NCBI RefSeq assembly: GCF_016901855.1
Contig: NZ_JACJKY010000021.1
Coordinates: 1-38,304, forward strand
DNA length: 38,304 nt
DNA from: Merdimmobilis hominis
Lineage (GTDB): Bacteria > Bacillota > Clostridia > Oscillospirales > Ruminococcaceae
Direction: 5' to 3'
Shown here: piece by piece, positions 1 to 8,084 of the stretch
How positions within the stretch are numbered: the first letter of the stretch is position 1
Layout: each line of letters begins with the position of its first letter
Notes under the pieces: generated by a model
What the model was told of the DNA's origin: nothing
Database searches by the model: none
What the model saw: the letters and a program-made list of their open reading frames with translations, nothing else
Translations under genes and position numbers: made by a program

Positions 1-270
1 GTTTACGTGCGTAAGAATCGAGGAAGAGGTGGAAGCGAGCGAACGGATGCGCACACGATCGCCGGTGGAATAACCTGTTTTGGTTGCAGGCGTGCTCGGC
101 GCAGTGAATAATACATAATCAGCGGAAATATAGCCTTTCGTACCATCTTTGAGTGTGACAGCATACCATCCGTTCTGCGATTCACCGTGTACTGTAAACG
201 AATCGCCGCGGTTTACATGCGTAAGAATCGAGGAAGAGGTGGAAGCGAGAGCGCGGATGCGCACGCGGTC
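1..270 (-). repeat. Direct DNA repeat of SH3 modules, 210-bp period
   Basis: Bases 1-60 and 211-270 are nearly identical, with only a handful of differences, and the similarity continues more weakly beyond. The period of 210 bp equals 70 residues, one SH3 module plus linker. This points to recent module duplication inside the GH18/SH3 gene; more copies may lie outside the window. Confidence 0.85.
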
Positions 271-1806
271 ACCGGTCGAATATCCTGTTTTTTCGGCAGG
301 AGCGGGCTGATTCTCCGAAATGGTCACATAGGCTGCGCTCACATAGCCGATCTGTCCGTTTGCCATCTTGATTTGATAAAAACTTCCGCTTGTCCCGATC
401 ACGGTTACGCTGTCGCCTTTTTGATAATAGGCAATCGTTTCGCTGTCGGTGGTGGCCTCTTTCCGCACACGGAGAGAGGAAGCGGTTACTGTTCCAAGCA
501 AAGGTGATTGCGGTGTCGGATGCAGATTGCTTTGTGTCAGCCATTCTGTAAGCTTTGAACGGATGCCGTCCGTTGCCTGTGTCAGCGACCAGGAGCCCAT
601 GCCTTTTAGATCATATTGATGAATCAATCGTGTTTTTTCATAAATGGATGTTTCATCCTCAAACCACACAGTATACGAGCCGGGTGTGAGTTTTTTTCCG
701 CTGACAGAGAGCAGGGGATCCCCTGCATTTACGGTAAACTGTGCCTTCGGCGACCGTGCAGATGTGTCATATGTGATGGTACCGTTATACTGCTTTACGA
801 GTGTTTCCACCATCGTAAGATTTAAGCCATTGCCGGAAAATGTGCCGTCACTGCTCCACATACGTCCGTAAAACGGCACACCCACGACAAGTTTGTCGGC
901 TGTGGTGTGTTCAAGCGCGTATTCGATGGATCGTTTTACGAACGAATAGCTTGCAACCGGACCGGCACTGCTGCCTTCCCAGCTTTCATCGTATGCCATT
1001 ATCATCAAATAGTCTGCATATTTTGCGAGTGCGGCATAGTCATACGATCCGTGCCATCCGGTCGTCCATCCGTTTGGATTGGCGGCTACCGCGACAGAAA
1101 CTTCTTTTTCAGCGGGGAGCTTTTGCCGCAGAAGTCGGACGAATTCTGTGTAAGCATTGCGATGAAGATGTGTAACATTTTCAATGTCCACGTTGACACC
1201 ATCGAGGTTGTTTTTCACAATTGCATCTGCGACGGATTGTGCAAGTGCTTCAGGATCTGACAGCGCTTTTTCACCGGCAGTACGATTCCAGTGATTGCTG
1301 AGCATCGGCACAACCTTGATGCCCATTGCATGCATGGCGTCGATAAAAGAGCGGTCGATGTTGACCGTCACAAGGCTGCCGGATGTGTTCAGATCAAAAT
1401 AGCTCGGCGAAACGGTTTGAAAGGAACCGACCTGCTTGATTTGTTCGATTTGCTGCGATACAGTTCCGCCGTATAAATACGTCATATGAAATCGTGTCTG
1501 TAAGGAGGAGAACTGCTGCTGCTCATTCAAAAAGCGCGGAGTAAAACCATCAGCTTGTGCGGCTGCGGCAGAAATTGCCTGCATGGACATGGTTGCAACC
1601 AAAACACCTGCCACAAAAATTTTGACGGATTTGATCGGAAGTCCCGCTGCTTTTTCCTGAATCGAGAGAAAAAAGTTTCGGCGTTGTTTTGAATCATGTT
1701 TGCCGGGAGACAAAAATTCCCGTGCAAATTCCGCGTCTGTTTTGTCAAAGTATAAATGCAGATCATAGCTGCGGCTGCTGTTTTCAATAATTTCATAACG
1801 ATACAT
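1..1806 (-). CDS. Membrane-anchored GH18 family glycosidase with C-terminal SH3 repeats (partial)
   Basis: Reads right to left and stays open to the window edge (602 codons), so the C-terminus is missing. Residues 1-60 are polar, 61-80 form one membrane segment, and about 100-420 form a glycoside hydrolase 18 domain of the YaaH/SleL type. The catalytic signature DGVNVDIE lies at residues 202-209, with E209 the expected acid. After a proline-rich linker come bacterial SH3 modules, at least three, the last one cut. Such proteins cleave peptidoglycan or cortex glycan and bind the wall through SH3; the topology here suggests an anchored enzyme with its catalytic domain outside the membrane. The ATG at 1806 is preferred because AAGGATGG lies about 9 bases upstream; an in-frame ATG at 1818 lacks that spacing. 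A role in spore cortex or wall turnover is inferred. Confidence 0.85.
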   Translation of the reverse strand, partial: MYRYEIIENSSRSYDLHLYFDKTDAEFAREFLSPGKHDSKQRRNFFLSIQEKAAGLPIKSVKIFVAGVLVATMSMQAISAAAAQADGFTPRFLNEQQQFSSLQTRFHMTYLYGGTVSQQIEQIKQVGSFQTVSPSYFDLNTSGSLVTVNIDRSFIDAMHAMGIKVVPMLSNHWNRTAGEKALSDPEALAQSVADAIVKNNLDGVNVDIENVTHLHRNAYTEFVRLLRQKLPAEKEVSVAVAANPNGWTTGWHGSYDYAALAKYADYLMIMAYDESWEGSSAGPVASYSFVKRSIEYALEHTTADKLVVGVPFYGRMWSSDGTFSGNGLNLTMVETLVKQYNGTITYDTSARSPKAQFTVNAGDPLLSVSGKKLTPGSYTVWFEDETSIYEKTRLIHQYDLKGMGSWSLTQATDGIRSKLTEWLTQSNLHPTPQSPLLGTVTASSLRVRKEATTDSETIAYYQKGDSVTVIGTSGSFYQIKMANGQIGYVSAAYVTISENQPAPAEKTGYSTGDRVRIRALASTSSSILTHVNRGDSFTVHGESQNGWYAVTLKDGTKGYISADYVLFTAPSTPATKTGYSTGDRVRIRSLASTSSSILTHVN

Positions 1807-1827
1807 CGATTTCACCATCCTTGGTCG

Positions 1828-1856
1828 TTAGTATGACCACAAATGGCAAAAAATAA
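1828..1856 (-). promoter_or_regulatory. Possible sigma-E-like promoter of the GH18 gene
   Basis: On the minus strand TTATTTT (1850-1856), a 14-base spacer and CATACTAA (1828-1835) resemble the mother-cell sigma-E consensus (GHATATT, 14, CATACAAT). The start would fall almost on the ribosome site, leaving a very short leader, so this is tentative. Confidence 0.3.
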
Positions 1857-1887
1857 ACCATCTCCTGCTTTTTTAAGCAGGAGATGG
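1844..1887 (-). terminator. Intrinsic terminator of the nadA-tetR unit
   Basis: A 13-bp perfect stem (1858-1870 with 1875-1887, 4-base loop) is followed on the minus strand by a T-rich tract. It lies 20 bases after the TetR-family stop codon. Confidence 0.85.
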
Positions 1888-1907
1888 AGGGGAAAATCTT
1901 GATGCGT

Positions 1908-2531
1908 TTAAAATGAAGGCGGTGTAGGCATTTGCAGGAAACGAATGCCGTTTCTGAACATCTGATCCGCCATATATGCCATTTCTTCCGGCGTTTGACG
2001 CATTCCGGTGTCGATCCAGTGTTCAAACAGTCCGATACAGCCTGTGACAACGAACACAGAAAAATATTCCGGCACATATGCGATCGGGTGAGAGGGGAAC
2101 AGCTTCGCCCAGTCTGTTACACATTTGTCCAAAAGCTTGTTGCGAAGCAGACTGATGAATTCTGCATCGCCGTGTGTTCCCAAAAACGCTTTGCAGATGC
2201 TGGCGTGCCGTTCCAAGAAACGGAACATATCGCACAGCATAGAGTGCGGACGTTCACCGCTCACTTCGGTGTGATGAGTGTTCAGTACAACGGAAAAATC
2301 GTCAAGGACTTCTTTGCGAACCTGACAGATCATATCGTCAATGTCTTTATAATGAATATAAAAGGTTGCACGATTGATATTTGCGCGGCTGGTCAGTTCC
2401 CGTACAGTGATGGCATTGACGTTTTTTTCGAGCATTAACGATGCAAGACTTTCATATAAAGCCGCTTTTGTTCGTTTGACACGTGCGTTTTGTGCGCGTG
2501 CCGGTTTTGATGTATGAGCAAACGAGTCCAT
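1908..2531 (-). CDS. TetR/AcrR family transcriptional regulator
   Basis: 207 residues. The N-terminal helix-turn-helix is clear at about residues 41-60 (ITVRELTSRANINRATFYIH), followed by a YKD-type end of the DNA-binding domain, the classic TetR pattern. The C-terminal part is a generic all-helical ligand and dimer domain whose effector cannot be read from sequence. AAGGAG sits 6 bases before the ATG. The gene starts 8 bases after the nadA stop, so it is the second gene of a nadA-tetR unit and shares its promoter. TetR proteins usually repress their own or neighbouring operons; control of nadA by this protein is only an inference. A terminator follows. Confidence 0.9.
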   Translation of the reverse strand: MDSFAHTSKPARAQNARVKRTKAALYESLASLMLEKNVNAITVRELTSRANINRATFYIHYKDIDDMICQVRKEVLDDFSVVLNTHHTEVSGERPHSMLCDMFRFLERHASICKAFLGTHGDAEFISLLRNKLLDKCVTDWAKLFPSHPIAYVPEYFSVFVVTGCIGLFEHWIDTGMRQTPEEMAYMADQMFRNGIRFLQMPTPPSF

Positions 2532-2539
2532 AATTCTCC

Positions 2540-3451
2540 TTATCCGCCAAGACGAATCATTTCGTCGATTGGCTTTTTCGCGCGGATGCGCAGTGTTTCG
2601 TCCAATGTGATAACTTTTCCGCCGTCACCTTTTAATGCGTGATAAACGTCACCCAGATTTGTGATGCGCATGTCCGGACAGAACAGCTTTTTGGACAGTA
2701 CATAAAAATGACGGTCAGGATAACAAACGGAAAGAAAATCAGCGACGCTTTTTTCCGTGCCGATGATGCAGTCGTCAGAATGTGTGTGTGCATACCGCAG
2801 AATATCCGCAGTGGAACCGGCAACATCAGCGTGCCGAATCACCTCCGGCGGAAGTTCCGGATGCATCAAAAGCTTTGCGTTTGGATATGCGGCTTTTGCA
2901 GCGAGGACTTCTTCTTCGGTGACAGCATCGTGAACCGGGCAACAGCCTTCCCAGACTTCGATGTGTTTGTGCGGGAGTGCGCCGCGGACAAATCGCCCGA
3001 GATTTTTGTCGGGGATAAAGAGGATTTTATCCTGCGGCAGTGCGTTTACAATTTTGACTGCACTCGACGAAGTAACACAGACATCGCTCACCGCTTTTAA
3101 CTCCGTGGAGGTGTTGATATACGCGACCACGGCATAATCGGGATGTTCCTGTTTAAAAGCAATGACGCGTTCGGGTGAAATCTGCTCCGCCATGGCGCAG
3201 GTTGCGTGCGCAACGGGAAGAATCACGTTTTTTTCGGGGCAAAGCATCTTGAGTGTCTCTGCCATGAAGAGCACGCCGCATAAAATGATAGTGTCGCAGT
3301 CATATTCGTGCGCTTTTGCACTCAGTGCGAAGGAATCGCCGGTCAAATCGGCAATTTCCAAAATGTCAGGGGACTGATAGCTGTGTGCAAAGATCTTTGC
3401 GTTTTTTTCTTTTTTGAGTGTAAGAATTTGTTTTTGCAGATCGTTTAACAT
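2540..3451 (-). CDS. nadA: Quinolinate synthase A
   Basis: 303 residues. It condenses iminoaspartate with dihydroxyacetone phosphate to quinolinate in de novo NAD synthesis, using a [4Fe-4S] cluster. Family signatures are all present: AHSYQSPDI (H23), DLTGDSF, CGVLFMAET (C58), the central EVWEGCCPVHD, and CPDMRITN near the C-terminus; the three cluster cysteines are therefore conserved. The ATG at 3451 is chosen because homology begins at MLNDLQK and AAGGAG lies 12 bases upstream; the longer open frame to 3586 runs over the promoter. No nadB or nadC is nearby, so the rest of the pathway must be elsewhere or the cell uses another iminoaspartate source. The next gene is a TetR regulator. Confidence 0.95.
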   Translation of the reverse strand: MLNDLQKQILTLKKEKNAKIFAHSYQSPDILEIADLTGDSFALSAKAHEYDCDTIILCGVLFMAETLKMLCPEKNVILPVAHATCAMAEQISPERVIAFKQEHPDYAVVAYINTSTELKAVSDVCVTSSSAVKIVNALPQDKILFIPDKNLGRFVRGALPHKHIEVWEGCCPVHDAVTEEEVLAAKAAYPNAKLLMHPELPPEVIRHADVAGSTADILRYAHTHSDDCIIGTEKSVADFLSVCYPDRHFYVLSKKLFCPDMRITNLGDVYHALKGDGGKVITLDETLRIRAKKPIDEMIRLGG

Positions 3452-3530
3452 AAAAAAAGAGCACTCCTTGCTTTTTTGCTGCGAAAAGGCGGAAAACGAT
3501 AAAAACCGACACAATGTCTTGTTTGAATCT

Positions 3531-3559
3531 ATGATACACGCAAAACATGCCCTTGTCAA
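3531..3559 (-). promoter_or_regulatory. nadA promoter (sigma-A type)
   Basis: TTGACA (3554-3559), 17-base spacer, TATCAT (3531-3536) on the minus strand. This leaves a leader of about 70 bases before nadA. Confidence 0.8.
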
Positions 3560-3572
3560 GAAGCGAAAAGCC

Positions 3573-3601
3573 TTTACAATAGGCATCTGTTCGATTATAA
3601 T
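3573..3601 (+). promoter_or_regulatory. prfB promoter (sigma-A type)
   Basis: TTTACA (3573-3578), 17-base spacer, perfect TATAAT (3596-3601). It is back to back with the nadA promoter, only 13 bases between the two -35 boxes. Confidence 0.8.
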
Positions 3602-3673
3602 ATAAAGATGTATACGTGTCTTAAAACCGAATGATAGATTTGTTGCGGAAGTACCGCAGAAGGGTGGATTTTC

Positions 3674-4786
3674 TTGTTATTTTATGATGAAACAAAAGTC
3701 GAGCTTGCAAACCTTGCCCCGGAGCTTGATGAGTTAAAAAGTGCACTTGGAATTGATAAAAAGAAGCTGGAAATTGAAGAATTGGAAGGCCGTGCGGCAC
3801 AGCCTGATTTTTGGGATAACATGGAGGAGTCGCAGAAAGTGCTCCGCCACACAAGCCAGCTTAAAAGTGCAGTGGAATCGTATGAGAAGCTGTGCGCACA
3901 GCACGAGGATCTTGTGACGCTCGTGGAGATGGCGATTGAGGAAGATGACGAAAGCGTCGAGGAAGAACTGCGCACCGAGCTCGATGCGTTTAAAGAAACG
4001 CTCGAAACGCTGAAACTTCGTACCTTATTAACAGAGGAATATGACGCAAACAATGCGATCCTTACATTCCATGCAGGTGCAGGCGGAACAGAGGCACAGG
4101 ACTGGGTCAGCATGCTGTTTCGTATGTATCAGCGCTGGGCAGAGCGCAAAGGCTTCAACGTCAAAACGCTCGACTATCTTGCAGGCGACGAAGCAGGCAT
4201 CAAGAGTGTCAGCTTCATTGTCGAGGGCGAGAATGCATACGGCTTTTTGAAGAGCGAAAACGGTGTCCATCGTCTGGTGCGCGTTTCGCCGTTTGACTCG
4301 TCGGGACGCCGTCACACATCGTTTGCATCGCTTGAGGTTATGCCGGAAATCGACGACAGCATCGAAGTCAATATCCGTCCGGAGGATTTGCAGGTGGATA
4401 CCTACCGTTCCGGCGGTGCAGGCGGTCAGAACGTCAACAAGGTGTCGTCGGCAGTGCGTATCACGCATATTCCGACCGGCATCGTCTGCGCTTGCCAGAC
4501 TGAGCGCAGCCAGCTGCAAAACAAAGCAAACGCAATGAAAATGCTCAAATCAAAGCTTATTCAGATCAAAGAACGCGAGCATTTTGACAAAATCGAGGAT
4601 ATCAAAGGCGTGCAGAAAGAAATCGCATGGGGCAGCCAGATCCGCTCCTATGTTTTCATGCCGTATACCCTTGCAAAAGACCATCGCACCGGCTTTGAAA
4701 ACGGCAACATTCAAGCGGTGATGGATGGCGACATCGACGGCTTTATCAATGCATTCTTAAAAGCAAAGAGCCGCGGCGAACTGTAA
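3674..4786 (+). CDS. prfB: Peptide chain release factor 2
   Basis: 370 residues, full length for RF2, which releases peptides at UGA and UAA stop codons. The GGQ peptidyl-transfer motif is at residues 250-252 within SGGAGGQNVNK, and the RF2-type stop-reading tripeptide SPF is at 205-207. The start is a TTG preceded by AGGGTGG. Many bacteria carry a programmed +1 frameshift near codon 25 of prfB; here the equivalent position (3746-3751) reads CTT GGA with no in-frame stop, so the gene is one continuous frame and lacks that autoregulation. No secA lies next to it. No terminator was seen after it, so transcription may continue into the small membrane gene and recD2. Confidence 0.97.
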   Translation: MLFYDETKVELANLAPELDELKSALGIDKKKLEIEELEGRAAQPDFWDNMEESQKVLRHTSQLKSAVESYEKLCAQHEDLVTLVEMAIEEDDESVEEELRTELDAFKETLETLKLRTLLTEEYDANNAILTFHAGAGGTEAQDWVSMLFRMYQRWAERKGFNVKTLDYLAGDEAGIKSVSFIVEGENAYGFLKSENGVHRLVRVSPFDSSGRRHTSFASLEVMPEIDDSIEVNIRPEDLQVDTYRSGGAGGQNVNKVSSAVRITHIPTGIVCACQTERSQLQNKANAMKMLKSKLIQIKEREHFDKIEDIKGVQKEIAWGSQIRSYVFMPYTLAKDHRTGFENGNIQAVMDGDIDGFINAFLKAKSRGEL

Positions 4787-4798
4787 CATAAAAAATCG

Positions 4799-4841
4799 TT
4801 CACCCATATACTGTCACTGAGAGGTGATTGATATGGGTGAA
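4799..4841 (+). promoter_or_regulatory. Inverted repeat enclosing a ribosome site and start codon
   Basis: TTCACCCATAT (4799-4809) pairs perfectly with ATATGGGTGAA (4831-4841). The loop of 21 bases holds the ribosome site GAGAGGTGA of the next gene and the right arm holds its ATG (4833). It lacks a T tract, so it looks like a translation-control hairpin, not a terminator. Confidence 0.5.
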
Positions 4842-5126
4842 TATCTTGCAATGGCCTTTTTGATCGTGACAAGTCTGCTTGGAATCATTTTGCTGGCGCG
4901 GCTTTGTCTGATGCAGCTCTGCGGCGGTGCGTGTCCGCGCGGCGTCCATGTACTTCCGATGTCGGGCGAGGTGACATCCGCGGAGTGGATGCTGCGCCGA
5001 TTGCTATACCGAGGGGCCAGACAAATTGTTGTCATTGACCTTGGATGCAGTGCACATACACGCGAGATTCTCAGGCGGTTTTGTGATGACCATGCGGCGG
5101 TGACCGTCATTTCACCGGATACATAA
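4833..5126 (+). CDS. Small membrane protein of unknown function
   Basis: 97 residues from ATG 4833, which has AGAGGTGA at good spacing; a GTG at 4824 overlaps that site and is less likely. One hydrophobic segment covers about residues 6-27 (LAMAFLIVTSLLGIILLARL), then a soluble tail containing RQIVVIDLGCSAHTREILRRF, which looks like a small alpha/beta strand-helix unit. I do not recognise a family. It lies between prfB and recD2, 14 bases before recD2, and is probably co-transcribed with both. Its start codon is in the stem of an inverted repeat. Confidence 0.7.
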   Translation: MGEYLAMAFLIVTSLLGIILLARLCLMQLCGGACPRGVHVLPMSGEVTSAEWMLRRLLYRGARQIVVIDLGCSAHTREILRRFCDDHAAVTVISPDT

Positions 5127-5140
5127 CGGAAAGGAGCGCT

Positions 5141-7351
5141 ATGAGCACACAGGAATATGTGAAAATCTCCGGCTGTGTGGAGGAGATTATCTATAAAAAT
5201 GAAGATACCGGCTTTTGTGTGCTCGATGTAAGCGTCGATAATGAGCTTATCTGTGCGGTAGGAACGATGGTTTCCGTGGAGCCGGGCGAGGAACTCGAAT
5301 TGACCGGCTATTTTGATACGCATCCGGTGCATGGCGAGCAGTTTAAAGTGCAGATGGTGGAGCGCCGGCTTCCCGCGACGTCGAGTGCGATTCGCCGTTA
5401 TCTGTCGAGCGGTGTGGTCAAGGGAATCGGCCCTGCGACGGCACGCAATATTGTAAACTGCTTCGGTGACGACACGTTAAAGATTATCGAAGAATCGCCG
5501 ATGCGATTAGCGGAGGTACCGGGCATCAGTGCGGCAAAGGCACAGAAATTGGCCGGTGCATTTGCGCAGGTGTTCGGTGTACGTACCTTGATGATGTTTT
5601 TGTCAAAATATCAGGTCACACCGATGCAGAGCGTTGCTATTTATAAGGAATGGGGCAATCACGCGATGGATTTGATCAAGCAGAATCCGTATATTCTGTC
5701 GCGTGCCTCATTCGGCATTTCGTTTGCGACAGCGGACGCGATGGCAACGGCGTTCGAGCTGCCGCCCGAAAACGAAGACCGGATTTTAGCAGGTATTCAG
5801 TTTGTGTTAAAGCACAACACCGCAAACGGACATACGGCACTGCCGTCCCGATTGCTGCTGCCAACTGCCGCAAAGCTTTTGCAGCTGTCGGAGCCAGCAG
5901 TGGAAGAAGTACTCAAACAAGCGGTGTCCGATGGCGAGCTTTATGAGGAAGAGGGAACGCCCGATCTCATTTTTTTGCCGGAATATTATATGGCGCAGCA
6001 AAACATCGTGTCGCGGATTTCGCTGATGCTTTCCTCATACCGGGAGCCGCAGCCGCAGATTGACGAAGTGATTTCGCTCATTGAATCGGAAAAGGGAATT
6101 CACTATGAATCCTTGCAGCGCAAAGCGATTGCACAGGCGGCAGAGCATCCGGTGTTCATTTTGACCGGCGGACCGGGTACCGGTAAAACAACGACGGTCA
6201 ACGGTATGATCGAGCTGTTTGAACAGCAGGGAAAAACGGTGCTGCTGACGGCACCCACTGGACGAGCCGCAAAACGTATGACGGAAGTGAGCGGCAAGGA
6301 GGCTAAGACAATCCACCGTCTGCTCGAGGTGGAGCCGGGCTATGCACAGACGGGCAAGCTTGTGTTTTCCCACAATGAACAGAATCCGCTGTACGGCGAT
6401 GTCATCATCGTGGACGAGGTGTCGATGGTGGATACGCTGCTGTTTGACGCACTGCTGCGCGGCATGAAACCGACTGCAAAGCTTATTTTAGTCGGTGACT
6501 ATCATCAGCTTCCGAGCGTGGGCGCTGGCAACATTCTGCGCGATCTGATCGAAAGCGACTGTGTACCTACCGTCAGCTTGACACAGATTTTCCGCCAAGC
6601 AGCGCAAAGTTTAATCGTCACAAACGCGCACGCGATCGTGAGCGGCGAAATGCCGGAACTCAGACGGAAGGACAACGACTTTTTCTTCCTGCCGCAAAAC
6701 GACGGAAAACAGGCGGCGCAGCTGATTGCCGACCTTTGTGCAACACGGCTGCCGAATACGTACGGATTTTCGCCGACAGAGGATATACAGGTGCTCTGTC
6801 CGCAGCGAAAGGGTGAGCTTGGTGTAATCGTGCTCAATCAGTATTTGCAGGAGCGGTTAAATCCTGCCGCACCGGGAAAAACAGAATGGAAAAGCCCGAC
6901 ATATCTCTTCCGCGAGCAGGATAAAGTCATGCAGATCCGGAATAATTATGATATTCCGTGGAAACGCGGCGAAGAAGCAGGTGCCGGCATTTTTAACGGT
7001 GATATCGGCATTATCCGCATGATTGATCGCGGTTCGAGGACGATGGCGGTCGAATTTGACGCAAGAATTGCGTACTATAGCTTTGATATGTCAAAGGAAT
7101 TAGAGCTTGCCTATGCCGTTACGGTGCATAAGAGCCAGGGCAGTGAGTTTGACGCGATTATTCTGCCGGTGATGGGCGGATATGACAAGCTGTATTTTCG
7201 AAATCTGCTCTATACAGCGGTAACCCGCGCGAAAAAGATTCTCATTCTGGTCGGACAGCAGAGCCGCATTGCATTCATGGTGCAAAACGACAAGAAAATG
7301 CGGCGGTATACCGGACTTTCGAAAATGCTCAAAGGGCGGATGCTCACATGA
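5141..7351 (+). CDS. recD2: RecD2-type superfamily 1 DNA helicase
   Basis: 736 residues, the usual length for RecD2, a 5'-3' DNA helicase that works outside RecBCD in DNA repair. An N-terminal OB-like region is followed by helix-hairpin-helix segments (YLSSGVVKGIGPATARNI and LAEVPGISAAKAQKL). The ATPase core has Walker A GGPGTGKT at 343-350, Walker B VIIVDEVSMVD with D425/E426, a GDYHQLPSVG motif III, and the C-terminal motif VI region TVHKSQGSEFD from residue 661. AAAGGAG precedes the ATG. The stop overlaps the comF start by four bases, so translation of the two is coupled; this recD2-comF pairing is common in Clostridia. Confidence 0.95.
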   Translation: MSTQEYVKISGCVEEIIYKNEDTGFCVLDVSVDNELICAVGTMVSVEPGEELELTGYFDTHPVHGEQFKVQMVERRLPATSSAIRRYLSSGVVKGIGPATARNIVNCFGDDTLKIIEESPMRLAEVPGISAAKAQKLAGAFAQVFGVRTLMMFLSKYQVTPMQSVAIYKEWGNHAMDLIKQNPYILSRASFGISFATADAMATAFELPPENEDRILAGIQFVLKHNTANGHTALPSRLLLPTAAKLLQLSEPAVEEVLKQAVSDGELYEEEGTPDLIFLPEYYMAQQNIVSRISLMLSSYREPQPQIDEVISLIESEKGIHYESLQRKAIAQAAEHPVFILTGGPGTGKTTTVNGMIELFEQQGKTVLLTAPTGRAAKRMTEVSGKEAKTIHRLLEVEPGYAQTGKLVFSHNEQNPLYGDVIIVDEVSMVDTLLFDALLRGMKPTAKLILVGDYHQLPSVGAGNILRDLIESDCVPTVSLTQIFRQAAQSLIVTNAHAIVSGEMPELRRKDNDFFFLPQNDGKQAAQLIADLCATRLPNTYGFSPTEDIQVLCPQRKGELGVIVLNQYLQERLNPAAPGKTEWKSPTYLFREQDKVMQIRNNYDIPWKRGEEAGAGIFNGDIGIIRMIDRGSRTMAVEFDARIAYYSFDMSKELELAYAVTVHKSQGSEFDAIILPVMGGYDKLYFRNLLYTAVTRAKKILILVGQQSRIAFMVQNDKKMRRYTGLSKMLKGRMLT

Positions 7352-8052
7352 AGCGGCGGTGTGCAAAAATCGAATATTTCTGGCATATTTTCTTTCCGAA
7401 CCGGTGTCTGTTTTGCGAAAAGCCGATTGCCGGCGACGAGGTGTTTTGTCCGCACTGTGAAAAAGAACAGCCATTGCTTCCGGCTGTCTGCAATCGCTGT
7501 TTAAAGCCGGTTGGTGCATGCACCTGCACGGTTCCGGTGTTTTCCGTCTTTCGCTATGAAGAAGGCGCCGAAACAGCAGTTCATGCGATGAAATTTACAG
7601 GTGACTGTGTGGCGGCGCAAAAGCTTGCACAGCTGATGGCGGGCAGGCTGTTTGAGTTGTTTAATTTTCATTTTCCGTTTGACCGGATTGTGCCGGTGCC
7701 GATGCATAAAAAGGATAAAAAAGACCGTGGATTTTCACAATCGGAATGGCTTGCAAAAGCGCTTTCAAAACAAATTTCAGTGCCGTGTATTGCGGATGCG
7801 CTCAAAAAAGTCCGCCGCACCAAAAAGCAACACACGCTTTCTGCACAAGAGAGAATGAAGAATCTAACCGGTGCGTTTGCTGTAAAATATCCGGAACGGA
7901 TTCGCGGTCAGCGCATTTTGCTCGTGGACGATGTGTTCACAACCGGAGCGACTGCGTATGAAACAGCTGGGGTGCTGATTCGTGCAGGTGCATCGTCGGT
8001 GACAGTGATTGTTGCGGCGAAAACAACATTTACAGGAAACAATGGATTATGA
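7348..8052 (+). CDS. comF: ComF family protein (amidophosphoribosyltransferase-like)
   Basis: 234 residues. The N-terminal zinc-finger region carries paired cysteines (CLFC at 20-23, CPHC at 34-37, CNRC, and CTC). The C-terminal phosphoribosyltransferase fold has the PRPP-loop signature ILLVDDVFTTGAT and the upstream VPVPMHKKDKKDRGFSQ segment typical of ComF/GntX. In naturally competent bacteria ComF helps bring single-stranded DNA into the cell; other competence genes are not in the window, so competence is not shown. The ATG overlaps the recD2 stop (ATGA). The promoter of the next gene lies inside the end of this one. Confidence 0.93.
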   Translation: MKRRCAKIEYFWHIFFPNRCLFCEKPIAGDEVFCPHCEKEQPLLPAVCNRCLKPVGACTCTVPVFSVFRYEEGAETAVHAMKFTGDCVAAQKLAQLMAGRLFELFNFHFPFDRIVPVPMHKKDKKDRGFSQSEWLAKALSKQISVPCIADALKKVRRTKKQHTLSAQERMKNLTGAFAVKYPERIRGQRILLVDDVFTTGATAYETAGVLIRAGASSVTVIVAAKTTFTGNNGL

Positions 8053-8058
8053 TATACT
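8029..8058 (+). promoter_or_regulatory. Promoter for the mreB-like gene
   Basis: TTTACA (8029-8034), 18-base spacer, TATACT (8053-8058). The -35 box lies in the last codons of comF. The start would be about 20 bases before the ribosome site. Confidence 0.65.
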
Positions 8059-8084
8059 GAACATAGAAAAGGTGGTGTGCTCGT

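Noticed and set aside
3452-3673. Riboswitch in the nadA or prfB leaders
   Set aside because: The region is filled by two back-to-back promoters and short leaders; no conserved aptamer pattern was recognised.
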